Source of the DNA: Bugulina stolonifera
Lineage: Eukaryota > Bryozoa > Gymnolaemata > Cheilostomatida > Bugulidae
Length of the DNA: 64,000 nt
Direction of reading: 5' to 3'
Assembly (NCBI GenBank): GCA_935421135.1
Contig: OW285190.1
Span: 4,154,001-4,218,000, forward strand
Made by a program: the position numbers and the translations under genes. Shown here one piece after another: positions 27,501 through 39,300 of the stretch. Each line of letters opens with the position of its first letter. Position 1 is the first letter of the stretch. Under the pieces are notes generated by a model. It saw only the letters and a list, made by a program, of their open reading frames with translations. It had not been told where the DNA came from and did no database searches.

Positions 27501-30500
27501 CTATCATACTTGATAAACAATAGACTAGCTCACCATGCATCTTAATGTAGGTTAATATGCTATATAGAGAACTGACTTCATCATAATTATATTTGACTAA
27601 CCAAATTACAGTGCATTGGTCAAACAATAACTTTGTTTAGAAAAACTGATACGATGTTACTCACACTGATGTCTATGCTATACAATGTTACTCACACTGA
27701 TGTCTATGCTATACTATATTACTCACACTGATGTCTATGCTATACAATATTACTCACACTGATGTCTATGCTATACAATATGACTCACACTGATGTCTAT
27801 GCTATACGATATTAATCACACTGATGTCTATGCTATACAATATTACTCACACTGATGTCTATGCTATACAATATGACTCACACTGATGTCCATGCTATAC
27901 GATATTACTCACACTGATGTCTATGCTATATGATGTTACTCACACTGATGTCTATGCTATATGATATTACTCAAACTGATGTCTATGCTATGCGATATTA
28001 CTGACACTGATGTCTATGCTATACGATATTACTCACACTGATGTCTATGCTGTACAATATTACTCACACTGATGTCTATGCTATACTATATCACTCACAC
28101 TGATGTCTATGCTATATGATATTACTCACACTGATGTCTATGCTGCTGAGAACTATTTGTTTCAGAAAGCTAAGTGAGTCATCTGCCCATTTGTATGCCG
28201 TATTCTTTGGACTCTGAGCTCCATTGGTCAGTTCGTAATCAGCTTCTGCCACCTGGTCACATGGTACTGGCCAGTCGTACATAGACAAGGTTCCTTGTAC
28301 CACCTTATCCCTCACCTGAAGTATATCAAAATGCTGAATTACACTACATCACTATCATAATTCTTGTATAGAACTATCATTATTATATAGAAATGGAGAC
28401 ATGTATAGATACGAAAGCATTATATGGAAATGGAAACTGATTCTTGCTGGTAATGTCTATGCCCTTACTGTCAGATACTTATCAAATGCCAGAGGTTTCT
28501 GATAGTAGCATTCATTCGTTTCGGTAACTTTGGTCATCGCCACACCGTAGAGCTACAAAGAGTTGAGTGCTTGTCAAGTTCCGTTTTATATTAATTTGTA
28601 CTATTTCTATTCTACAGATGAATACACAGTGTATATTGATAGAAAGTTATTGATTATATACATATTTAGAGTCTTTAAATCTTTATAAAATAATGTACTT
28701 TATTGAGTGAATTCCAGGCAATGCATATTAAATGCAATATCTAAATAATTATGCTTAAAAACTTCAAACAAATCTTCCATTTCCACTTTAACTTACTTTG
28801 GGGTTGTCCTGAAGGCCCACCAACATATTGATCTTAGACATTACAACTGCTGAGGCTAAACCATCCCAAGTCTCATAAACCTAAATATAAACAAACACCA
28901 GTGCTTTATCCTATTATTCCTCATAACGAGGCCTTGTAATCCAAGCTAAAGTTTTGAATTTTCTACAATATGATAGACTGTTAGAGTAGCATCATAATAA
29001 TCATATTGTATATTTCACAGGCTAAAAATATTATCACCAATCTGTAGGGTTCTAGTGACGTCACTGTCACCATTGTTGGCGGTTAATTGAACTACAGATA
29101 AATCCATACTTGTTATACATGGGTATCCATCATAGAATCTCCATGCCCATTTACTAATTCATCCAATCCAATTAGGACCATAAAAATCAGGACCTACATG
29201 TATGTGCTGTATAATGCGGCACTTACATCACCAATATACATATACACATAATAAAATACTTACTTGTCCTGTATTAGCATCCATCACCACCCAAGGTCTC
29301 TTTCCTGTACTTGTCTTTGGAAGTTGATTCTCACCAGAAATAAAATAGTTGATCATGTATACCAGGATAGCCTTGTCTCCAATAGTGTCCACGACCAGTT
29401 CAGCTGACGGCTGCAATATAATGCAGCTACTTTAGTCAAAAAGCTCTAAATACAGTTTCTTAATGTGTATTGTAACTACAAACCACCAAACAGGATTTAC
29501 TAAGTGCTACTCCCATGCTACCAATTATATCTCAGCTGACATTTTCAACCCTTTTCCCAGAATCATCGTTGTATGCCACAGCTCTGTGGATTGCATCTTC
29601 TCTGGAAATAGCTGGAACCTCAGAAGGAATGTCTTCTTCAATACCACTGAGGAATTGACCATCAGCTGATTCAAGTATCAAGTTAGCATCTTTCTCTTGT
29701 TCCAAGACCATATGAAAACCATATACCGGAACTCCCCGCCAATGCTGCTCTAATTTAGCCTAAATAGAAGTCAATAAAGAACCAGCTATAAGATGGAAGA
29801 TAAATAATTTGCTTAAGGATGTAGCTTGGTCTTAGTTACTAAAACACAAGAAACCTCACTGTAGAATATATTGTAGACATCCCATAGCACAGTCAGATGC
29901 TAGCAGGTGTATATCTAACTTTAGATTGTATATTGTAGCTGCATAGACATCTACATAGATTTTGAATGAAGGCTATTGAATACCTTAAATCTGCCAGTTA
30001 ATGCTTCCATTGCTCCTTTAGGTTTGAACTCACAGAGGTCAAGGTTGAGCCCATCCAGTTTATCACAGAGATAGTCTGGGTTGTTAAATCTTGTCAAGCC
30101 GTCACCGGAATGCCTAGACCTCTTTGATATAGAGCGTTTTCTTCTAAACCCTTGACAATATTTGCGAACTGCAAATAAATACTTTGTATGGAATTGAAGT
30201 AGACAGAAGTTATATTTTATGAAATAACATGTCTTTACTTCTTACAAGGCTCCCAGAAAACAAACCTAATCCACAACCTATCAAACAGTTCAGATGGTGA
30301 GCAGTGATTGGTTTCCTAAACAACAGAGTATGGTTGCAATGTCTCTAACTAATTAGATGTCGCTTAGTACTCTAATGGAACCAGAACATACCTGGGTTGG
30401 TGATCCATGGAAACGTTGCCTTGATTTCAGAGACAGTGTAGTTCATGTGCATGGGAGTTGGTGCTTTAATATTTTGATTACCTGCAAATGAAAGAAGAAA

Positions 30501-32027
30501 CAAAAATGAATGCACTAGCCTAATGCATTCCATTTCTAAACTTCATGAACTTTCAATTTCCATTGTTTATTTTTTTTCAGTTTACATAACATGTACATGT
30601 AGACAATTTTTTGTTTGTTTGTGTTTAAATATTCAACTGACATGACAGACATATGAAAAGTTACATTGGTTTGTACAACTTCTAAGTGTACATGTATAAG
30701 ATCACACCGTTTTTGCTAACTAAAATTATTGTATAATGATGATGGACTTGTATAATTCAACTATACAATGCAGGCCTACCTACATATGGTACATATGAAC
30801 ATATGGTACATATGAACAGTGTGCTGTATATTATGGAATATTACATGTAGCCTACTAAAAATGTTTGCATGATTTTTGTTATAGAAAAGTTCAAATTTAC
30901 ATACAAGTACCATGGCAAATGGTAACTTTACATGGGTAAGATGCAGTACTAAATGACCAGGTATCACAGTACTAAATGACCAGGTATCACAGTACTAAAT
31001 GACCAGGTATCGGAGTACTAAATGACCAGGTATTGCAGTACTAAATGACCAGGTATCGCAGTACTAAATGACCAGGTATCGCAGTACTAAATGACCAGTT
31101 ATTGCAGTACAATGACCCTGTATTGCTGGAGTTTCTTTGAAACATTATGCCACATCCCACTAGCACCTTACTATAAGTAACTTAACTCATGAGTTCTACT
31201 ATAGACTATAATACGAGCCGAGACTTAGAGATAGTCTAGATGTAACTGATGTACACTACCCTACTGGTATATTCGATTACCTTCTCTATGCAAATTATCT
31301 TATAATCGCCTGAAGGAATTCACAGTCTGCAAGTTTCACTGCTGTTAATTCAATTATATAATCACATAATTAAAGTACATGTACATGTTTACCACCATTC
31401 TCCTTACTTTCAAAGATATGTGTTGGTGTTGGAGTTATCCGTCTCTTATTTCCTGTTGAGTCTAAATGGTCTTTCATTAGGCCTGAGGAAACCATTTCAT
31501 TCCCACCACCGGGTGTTCTCACATATCTTCTGGCAGCGTGAGCTACAAGTAAAAATGGATTAATAGTTGCTCAGCATAGCAGATGAATAGACCCAATGTT
31601 AATTAACCTACACGTACATGTACATCCGTCTGTGCCTACAAATCTGCACAGAAAGGGAAAAAAGTCAAGATTCCATCCCTCTTATTATTGACCAAAAACT
31701 ATATTTTAACTAACAAATGGACGTACATATACACTACTAACAAACTTCTACAAAATGATGACATGCTTTTTTTCTGAGTAGCCTAACCATAAGCAGAAGC
31801 AAGAGTATAAATGGTAGCTGAAGCAGAATAACAAACAATGACAACAATCTCTCTCTCCGTAGATTGATTACACTGATACAGTGATGCATGGTGTGAGAGA
31901 AATTGGAATTACATGAGGAATTCTGTTAACTTAATACATGTGTTTTATATAATATTACATGCATAATTTTGTACTTACATGCAGATACCAGAAGAGCTAG
32001 CACAAGTAGTAGTACATTCGACTCCAT
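12565..32027 (-). CDS. Secreted M4 (thermolysin-type) metalloprotease gene 1
   Basis: A secreted zinc endopeptidase with a propeptide. Fourteen exons join in frame to 620 aa: 32027-31979, 31542-31393, 30481-30392, 30168-29984, 29759-29541, 29410-29264, 28880-28797, 28552-28469, 28315-28130, 27287-27208, 26374-26247, 25794-25642, 13194-13076 and 12753-12565. Residues 1 to about 16 are a signal peptide (MESNVLLLVLALLVSA). RRKR at 105-108 looks like a furin-type cleavage site. Exons 4-6 resemble the FTP/PepSY-type propeptide. HEVAH at 437-441 with Glu461 (24 residues after the first His, as in thermolysin) forms the zinc site. His532 fits the second catalytic His in the C-terminal domain. Intron 12 is 12.4 kb and full of relics, against 0.4 kb in gene 2. 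The last two exons are assigned across that gap because phase and homology fit exactly. The target proteins are unknown. Confidence 0.87.
13640..14175 (+). pseudogene. Copy I of an unknown exon-like block
   Basis: Bases 13650-13810 match 19090-19260, and 14000-14175 match 17600-17765. In the second block a frame reading KPGVIKIYHR then SVMLIAKEQLSMG is open and ends at a plausible donor; its partner at 17.7 kb has a stop. The blocks seem to be exons of a gene repeated in this intron. The product is not recognised. Confidence 0.4.
14530..16210 (+). pseudogene. Broken tyrosine-recombinase (Crypton-like) element
   Basis: Three open pieces in order, separated by stops and shifts, look like one decayed protein. 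The first (14552-14977) has a Cys/His patch, CTHCFAWYARRELWRHVNRC, resembling a zinc finger. The middle (15389-15766) contains LIILFNRRRSGKVSRMLL. The last (15818-16207) contains STNLRKHIATMTQV followed about 30 residues on by FMGLDIGVHRKIYR. That spacing fits box II of tyrosine recombinases (Arg...GH...Tyr nucleophile), with the usual His after Gly changed to Leu. I know this architecture from uncharacterised multi-copy proteins in fish and cnidarians; the link to Crypton elements is my inference. Stops around 14978 and 15118 and the frame changes show it is not functional. No target duplication was found. Confidence 0.6.
16317..16530 (+). mobile_element. Fragment of the transposon nested at 62.0-62.7 kb
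   Basis: The stretch starting GCAGACATGTACCAAGCAGAC matches, on the opposite strand, the right end of the insertion nested in the hAT copy at 61551-62952, including CACTCCCAATTGATAAAAAG. Only one end is present. It contains a false open frame rich in Ser and Lys. Confidence 0.7.
16503..16580. repeat. 26-bp tandem repeat
   Basis: Three copies of a 26-bp unit beginning GAGTTAAAAGTACGG follow the transposon fragment directly. Confidence 0.8.
17600..19000 (+). pseudogene. Copy II of an unknown multi-exon gene, decayed
   Basis: Three blocks match copies I or III: 17600-17765 (copy I), 17990-18390 and 18573-18720 (copy III exons 2 and 3). The block at 18270-18330 has a stop where copy III reads GGEVVAYNVCLTGG. 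A stretch of about 149 bp is tandemly duplicated, starting at about 18708 and again at about 18856, and includes the end of exon 3 with its donor. The product is unknown and this copy is clearly broken. Confidence 0.5.
19388..20640 (+). pseudogene. Copy III of the unknown multi-exon gene, best preserved
   Basis: Exons at about 19388-19624, 19889-20079, 20234-20440 and 20564 onward join with matching phases (GAG|ATA, TG|G, A|AA) and good splice sites. The first is acidic, with a Glu/Asp-rich stretch followed by DGDVYIYVPPSHLR. The second reads CRWTNDTFEGGEVVAYNV then CLTGGCSIGNLIREL. The third begins WFNDGGREISFKEATKM and needs a one-base correction near 20336, after which it reads SNQRLMKVVLNSLRKDKE. 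The fourth meets a stop near 20637. The gene lies opposite in strand to the protease whose intron contains it. I do not recognise the family. It could be a nested gene or cargo of a transposon. Confidence 0.5.
21900..24000 (+). other. Weak coding-like relics, family unknown
   Basis: Short plus-strand stretches read like charged, coiled-coil-type protein with many stops, for example near 21910-22050 and 22540-22720 (RVGLNQQIQEQIEKSQRRLE). They suggest remains of a transposon gag-like or host protein, but nothing can be named. Confidence 0.25.
24098..24155. repeat. 15-bp tandem repeat
   Basis: About 3.5 copies of GACCTCAGACGATAG in a row. Confidence 0.9.
24186..24465 (+). other. Open frame inside the large intron, unrecognised
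   Basis: A lysine-rich frame of about 91 codons from 24188, reading KPTRKNGRIGYKIEVNTDPY near its start. It has no recognised domain and no partner exon. It may be a further transposon relic. Confidence 0.2.
27650..28150 (-). repeat. 31-bp minisatellite carrying a splice donor
   Basis: About 16 copies of a 31-bp unit. On the minus strand each contains AGCATAGACATCAGTGTGAG followed by TAATAT. The first copy is the last 15 or so bases of M4 gene 1 exon 9 plus the start of intron 9, so nearly every unit repeats the exon end (ATC AGT) and a consensus donor (GTGAGT). Units differ by one to three bases. The proximal donor at 28129 keeps the same exon length (186 bp) as in M4 gene 2. Confidence 0.92.
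30941..31125. repeat. 23-bp tandem repeat in M4 gene 1 intron 2
   Basis: About eight copies of a 23-bp unit containing AGTACTAAATGACCAGGTAT, with small differences between copies. Confidence 0.9.
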
Positions 32028-33330
32028 CCTCTTGATTAATGAATTAAAGTGGCTAGTTAGAAAATATGTTCATTAGAGCACCAACTGGAATTCCATCCAT
32101 CTAGTGCATTTAAGATTAAGTTAGAATTAAAGGTCTTTGCCAAGCTTAGGACTACCATCTAATGGGCCTTTACTGCATTTATTATGTAACATGTATAAGC
32201 CATTGAAGCTGTCAGCTTTGCGTTGCTTTGTTCACCCCATTACTAATATAGTTTACTTTTAGTCTAAGGTGTCACTTTCTAGGGCATAAGGCTGAGCACC
32301 CATTTAAAATAGCCCTATTGCAGGCTATCTTTCTAAATGAAGCATGTTTATCCAGCAAGTTATGGCTGTGAAGCCATTTCTGCATGAGGTAAACATCAAG
32401 TACAGTTGTTCCGCACAGAGTAATTGTTATACTAGCAGGAATTAGAATAGAACAGCAATCCTATTCTGTATAGGGAAGCTTGGTAGTAAACAGTCCCAGG
32501 GGACATGAATGTGATATCAGTGCAAATATTATTTCCCTTTGCATCATTTAGTGTATGTTGCAATAGAACACCAAACCTAACCATAAAATATGAGATTAGG
32601 GACACCAAAGGAAGCTTATATAGATGAGTAGTTAATAACTCTACTCTTACAGCTGTTTAGTACAAAAGGTTTCATTGTTCAAGTACATTGTACCTGTACA
32701 TGTAGTATACTGCTAGCAGTACTAACAGCTGAGTAATCTCATGAACTATTAGTAGCTGGCACTAATTATAGATGACAGTAGCTAGGTCTGTGTACTGAGA
32801 GTACTGCTGACAGAGATGGGAAATGTCTGCTGGCATTCATCTTAGCTGTTCTCAAACTGAAGATCATAGTTTGAACCAGGGAACCCACAGTGAGCAGTAG
32901 CTATACCAGTTATCCTATTTTTCTCTCTACTGGTAAAATGTTCATATGAAGCCTAGTGATGGGAGGTTGGTTTAATATTAACCTGCTTAATAAAATGAGG
33001 GAAAGGAAAAAGAAGGGAGAATGAATGGAAGAGTGGAGTCTATAATATAAGCTACAGTATGTTCATACATGTAGTAGATGTAGATGACACTCCTAGAGAA
33101 ATTTGTAAAGTTTTTCTGGAAAAGGTAAATTTTATAATAATTTATTCACAGGAGGCCTTGATGGCCCAAGAGAGTGTTAAATATACTCCAGTCCAAGTAT
33201 TCATAGCAGCAATGTTTGCTTTTCCTTTCCTCTACTCCTTAAAATAACCAAGTTCTTATAATTATTGTGTGAATATATACCTTGTGAGAGAGGAGATAGG
33301 CTCTATGTATTGTAAATACAGTAAAGTACA
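32028..33330. other. Spacer between M4 genes 1 and 2
   Basis: No gene is supported. It should hold the promoter of gene 1 and the 3' end of gene 2; a possible poly(A) signal for gene 2 (AATAAA on the minus strand) is at 33146-33141. No TATA box could be assigned with confidence. Confidence 0.45.
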
Positions 33331-36300
33331 TCAGGTTATCTCTTGATCAATAGGGCAAAAAATGCTTGCACTGGAAAATGCGTCTGCAACGTCCTGTAGA
33401 GCCTGCTCTGATTTAAGCATAGCCCAGGCCGCCTTCCTTACACCGCATGCACCCGATTCAAAAGTCTCACTTGGTCCCCAGTATACCAAGTTTGCCATAG
33501 TGAACACCTGCAACATGCGTACATGTACAACAGCAGTAGGTAGCTCCACTGGTCTAAATGCTTGTAGAGCGGGTTAGGTCATATTACTGCCATCACATTC
33601 TAAACTAAATTCAATATTTTAGCCCAACAGAGATTACCTTACCACCAATATTGGCCAATAGATATACAGCAAAGTGTCGTGTGGTCTATAACCCTATCCT
33701 TATGTATTATGTGAGGGCTGAGTGAATTTTTTTAAAGAATTACCTCCAGCGAATGTCTATTTTGCCTACGAGAGTGATGTAAAATATATATATTAAGACC
33801 ATGAACTTACAAATTGGGCTGGCTGGCAATCAACAGTACTAATCCTACCAAATTGTTGTAAAAAACTTTACCTTGAATGCCATTTTAATGTCCCACCCAT
33901 CCAGTTTACTCAGCTCACAGAAGACCTTGCTGTACAGTGCACTAGCATTGTGTGCGTCTACTCCCCATTGGTAATCTGTAGCATGCTCTAAAGATAAATT
34001 TGTTTAATCAAACAATAGCTATTGCTTGGACATTAGTCACTGCCAAATAAATTTTATTAACTGATGCCGACAGAACCTACATACAGGTGGCCATATTTTT
34101 TTATTTATGGAATTTTTCTATGACCAATGCAAGTTTCTTACTAAGTCAGTTATTATAGTAATAATTTAGTTGTGAACATTTTTGTTTCCAGTGTTACTTT
34201 GAGTTCTTACCATGGTTAAAATTTGAACACTAAAGATAACTATCTGTGAATTGTGTTTTTCTACATTGATGTGTGTGTAATCTGTGAATTATTTGAAAAA
34301 GTTTTTGAAATGCTGCCCTGTTTCGAACTCATTTTTTCGAAAAGACATATTTCCATAAACAGTATGCATAATAATCCCATGGCATTAAATGGTATAAAAT
34401 TCAACTAACCCCTTACCTATGATTGGTCTGTGTGGATCATATTCCATGAGCTCAGGATTACGAGGGTAGCACATGTCCCTTAATGCTTTACCAGATTTAG
34501 TAACCGATCCTCCTATCTTGTACACGTCATCTGAAATGTCTTCTGTGACTTGGCTCATAAACGCACATGCTGCAAGATAATTATATAGAACCAGCATTTA
34601 AACAGCCAATATTCTACAAAAACATTGATACCATTTGAGACATACATTGCATTGAATTGTAGAATTTTCTAGAGCAGCCAGACTAACTGCTAACAGGCTG
34701 GTGTATACATAGAAAGAAGTCATTGTCTCACCTAAATAAACCATGATTGGCATTGCCCCCTGTATAGGTATTATGAGTTAAAATTAAATATCTTATGTTT
34801 AGCTAGAACTATTACGTGAAAAAGACCATGTAATAATTCTAGCTAAACATAAGATATCAAACTCCAAAATCTGTAAAGAATTACATACTGCTACAAAAAT
34901 TGAGATCAATGGTCTTAATAATCCAAAAGAATCAAAATCACTCAAGAGCAAAAATTATCTTTACTTCAACAGCTAAATTCTGTCTGGCCTTAAATGCTGG
35001 TAGATAGAGGTGCTCCTTATGTTATGCAGAGAGGAGTTATCTCCTCTGCCTACCTGCCATATCAGCGTAGGACTCGTCTATAGCAGCACTCTGCCCAGAA
35101 TACTTCAAGCGTGTCTTCCCCTCCGTGAATGCGTGGGCTACCTCATGCGCTATAACGTCAGGTCCTATCATAGGGTAGTATCTACACATGCATGAGTATG
35201 AAATTATTTGTCCATACAAAAAATATCTGGCAGCTGAAAATAGTGTACATTATTATGGCAAAGAGTTATATCAAGGCACCAAGTTCCAAGCATACTTATT
35301 TTTCGTTGTACCTACGCATACAGTCATTATAAATCTTTGATTAGCCAAAAATGCTTTTGCTCTCTCTCAAATACCAGCTGACCTGTGAAGCAAAGAAAAT
35401 TTGTGAGAAAAAGTTACTATTGCCACTACTTACTCTTTATCTCCATCTCCCAGAAATATGGCATGCCCATTCCATAGGCTGGTCTGACCTTCGTGGTGAA
35501 CCTCCACATATAGCTGCATACATTAAGTTGCAAGACAATATTTTATTACAGAATACAAATCAAAGATTTTATTATCTGAACTATGGAGAAATGGGCAAAG
35601 TCAGATAATAGAATCAGCTACAAACTCCCAAATAGCTATATGAAAAGTTCACTCATTTAGTGTGGCTATTTGGGCTATTATTTTTAGCTGATTTTGTTGT
35701 GAAGGAAATAACTATTTCATAGCCTGAAAAAAGTAAAATTTACTTTTTTCAGGCTATGAAATAGTTATTTCCTTCCCAAAAAAATCAGCTAAAAATTAAT
35801 AACTCAAGTAGCCAGACTTAATTTTTTGTATAACTATTTATAACTTTGAAGTTGATCACCTTGCTACATTATAATATCAATCTCAAGTCACCATGTATAT
35901 TTTATATAGAATTATGGTGCATGCCAGTGCTACCCATTTGTTTCTGAAACAGCTGCACTCCACAATACTATTAGTGAGGTCTCAGCTAATACTAAGGTTC
36001 TATAAACATTCTGATGTGTGGACAAATACATGCAAATGTATGCTCAGAACAATGCTGATGCCAAAACATTCTAATATCAGCTGGTTTATACATGTAAGTG
36101 TAGCTAACGTATTCAGACTGCGTTATTTTTTCTACAACCAAGGGTAACACTGTACTGTACTATACTATTAGCTGACACAGTCGGTTATCTAGGGGCGCAC
36201 TAGAGCATGCAACTATTTAATAATATACAAGTGCTTGTGGCTAAAGGCAGTTGCCCATCACTGGTAGATGGTTAAATCTGCAGTGTGAAAACCGCAGCTT

Positions 36301-39300
36301 GCTATAATTATAAGGAAACTGTCTCATAGACTAAAGGATATCGGGGTTGTAAATTATAAAGATGCTACAATAGCCAATAAATGCATTTGAAAGCGGAAGG
36401 AATAACATTTTAATGTTACATACAGTGACACTTATAGCGCTGAGGACGATGTCTGTCAGAAAGCTGACCATGTCACCTGCCCATTTGTATGCCGTATTCT
36501 TCGGGCTCTGAGCTCCATTGGTCAGTTCGTAATCAGCTTCTGCCACCTGGTCACATGGTACTGGCCAGTCATACACAGACATGGTTCCTTGCACCACCTT
36601 GTCTTTCACCTGCAATAAATTGGCTATACTTGTCAGCCACTCGCTAATCTATGACAATCTGAATATACAAATTTGATAGAAATGAAATATAGCAGCAGCT
36701 GCAATTTCCTCTCTAGACATTGAAGTGGATAGTCTCTACTCACCGTCAAGTATTTATCAAATGACAGAGCTTTCTGATAGTAGCATTCGTCCGTGTCAGT
36801 CACCCTGGTCATTATTACTCCATAGCGCTATAAGCAAATTACACTATTTGTCAAGTTTAGATAAACATATCGTGATGCTGACAGCAGCACATGGATATGC
36901 TGTTGTGTCGGACTGCTGCTACGGTTGGAGATTTTATAAATTATACAACCGCCACTAACACATTAACTGCCCTCATTAAAGCAATGTCAGTCGAACCTTT
37001 CCAAATCATACCCTGATTATTATAGGGCAACTAAGGAAAAGTGAATGACAAGTTAAATAAAATAGGACTGCGGAAAGAGCACAATGCAAACCTAGTGAAG
37101 ACCACTTCTGCAATTCAACACTGATGCATTGATCATAAAAAGCGCCTACATTTAAAATTACCTTGGGGTGGCTTTGGAGACCCGTCAGCACATCAATGTT
37201 CTCCATTCTAACAATTGAGGCTAAGCCTTCCCACTCTTTGTAAACCTAAGCAGAAACAGGGTACTATTACTTCATAATTTTATGGTGATATGTTTGCTGT
37301 AGAATTACAAACAATCACACACATAAAATAATATTGTCATTGAATAATACAGATATGTTGCCTACTGTAATAACTACATGAAATATAGTATATTGCAATA
37401 TTTACATGCATGTGTTACATTGCATGCATCCTCCTTCAAAGGAAATACCAATACACATAACATGAAACGTTTCTACCCTTCCTCTGTAATATGATGACCA
37501 GTGACTCTGTCTGCCATTTATATTATGTAGAATGCATGTCTATTATACTGCTGTACCGCCATGGCCTACCTATACCTATATACAACACTTACATGAATTA
37601 TGCATTGCTTAAATGTCTTGAGTATGGTAAACTTTGCATCAACTATATGTACATGTACATTGTATATGATAAAATACCTACCTGTCCTGTATTAGCATCC
37701 ATCACCACCCAAGGTCTCTTTCCTGTGCTTGTCTTTGGAAGTTGATTCTCACCAGAAATAAAATAGTTGATCATGTATACCAGGATAGCCTTGTCTCCAA
37801 TAGTGTCCACGACCAGTTCAGCTGACGGCTGCAATATAATACAATGTTACAATTTTAGATCACTGAGTAAAAGTTCATTATTTTTCTTTTTATATGTACA
37901 TTTGGAGCTACTTTTTTCACATTAACAACATTGTAGTTTTTTAGAATCCTTGGGTTTTCTATTCTAAGAAAAATGTTTATTTGCAAGACTGGGCACTTTT
38001 ACAGATTTTACAAAATTAAAATGAGCAAATAACACAATAGAACTGTGTAAAATATATGCCGGGGATGAGCTAGCAACAAACAGAAGTTAGTAAACATGTA
38101 AAATTTCCCTCTACTTGTCACTTGTTACATTTTCAACTCTTTTCCCAGAATCATCATTGTATGCCACAGCTCTGTTGATCGCATCTTCTCTGGAAATAGC
38201 TGGAACCTCAGAAGTAATGTCTTCTTCAATACCACTGAGGAATTGACCATCAGCTGATTCAAGTATCAAGTTAGCATCTTTCTCTTGTTCCAAGACCATA
38301 CTAAAACCATATACTGGTATACCTCTCCAGAGTTGTTCTAATCTCACCTAAAAGTACATGTACATGTCGTGATGTACATGTATATGTATGTATATGTACA
38401 TGTATATGTACATGTCGTGATGTACATGTATATGTATATTATGTACATTGTACATTGCATTACCACCATCATGTTGGTGGCTAAATAGGGTACATCAGCG
38501 AGGCCAGACTACAGCGCCTAAGGGCAAGGTAAGGTAGTTTTTCCTTGGTTAGACAAATAATTCGGCGATTCAGTACTAGTACCAGTGGTAGACACTTAAT
38601 TTGTACACCTACCTAATTTGTGTAGGATTTAGGTTAACCAGTACGTAGGCTAAGGCTAGCATAGAAAGCCAAAGTCATTACCTGAAATTTGCCAGAAGTT
38701 GTTGCTTTCATACCCTGTTTTGGCTTAAACCCACAAGAGCCGTGTTCAAGGCCCTCCAGTCTCTCACAGAGGTAGCTAGGGTTATTAAACCTTGATAACC
38801 CATCTGTAGCCGACCTTAACTTCTTTAAGATTGATCTTTTTCTTCTAGACCCTGTAAATCAAACTTGACTTTACAAGCATTATAATAATGCAACAGTTTT
38901 GCCACACTTTGGCATGAAAAATACCATCAAATGTTATTCAGTCCAACACTAACAGCGGACCGGCGTTGAAATGTTCCAGACAAAAACTATATGCATCTAC
39001 ATGTACTTGACTTCATCCAATAATACCAACAATACCCTCACCTGGTTTAGTGATCCAGGGAAACGTCTCCCTCATTTCAGAGATGGTGTATTGTACATCC
39101 ATGGGTTCTCTAGACTTTGTTTTCAGACCACCTACCAATGAAAATGTGAAAGGATATTGCATTGTGGGTAAGTGTGCTTCTACTACATGTATATGACATT
39201 CTAAATGGCCTACAATCAATCCCTTGCAGATGAAAGCGGCGTACGTCTGTGTAGAATGCGTCTCAATTGTTTGAACTCAGCTCTGCAGTGGTACCATCAG

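Noticed and set aside
27650..28150. Direct repeats that could be taken for a CRISPR array
   Set aside because: Units are 31 bp head to tail without unique spacers, in a eukaryotic intron.
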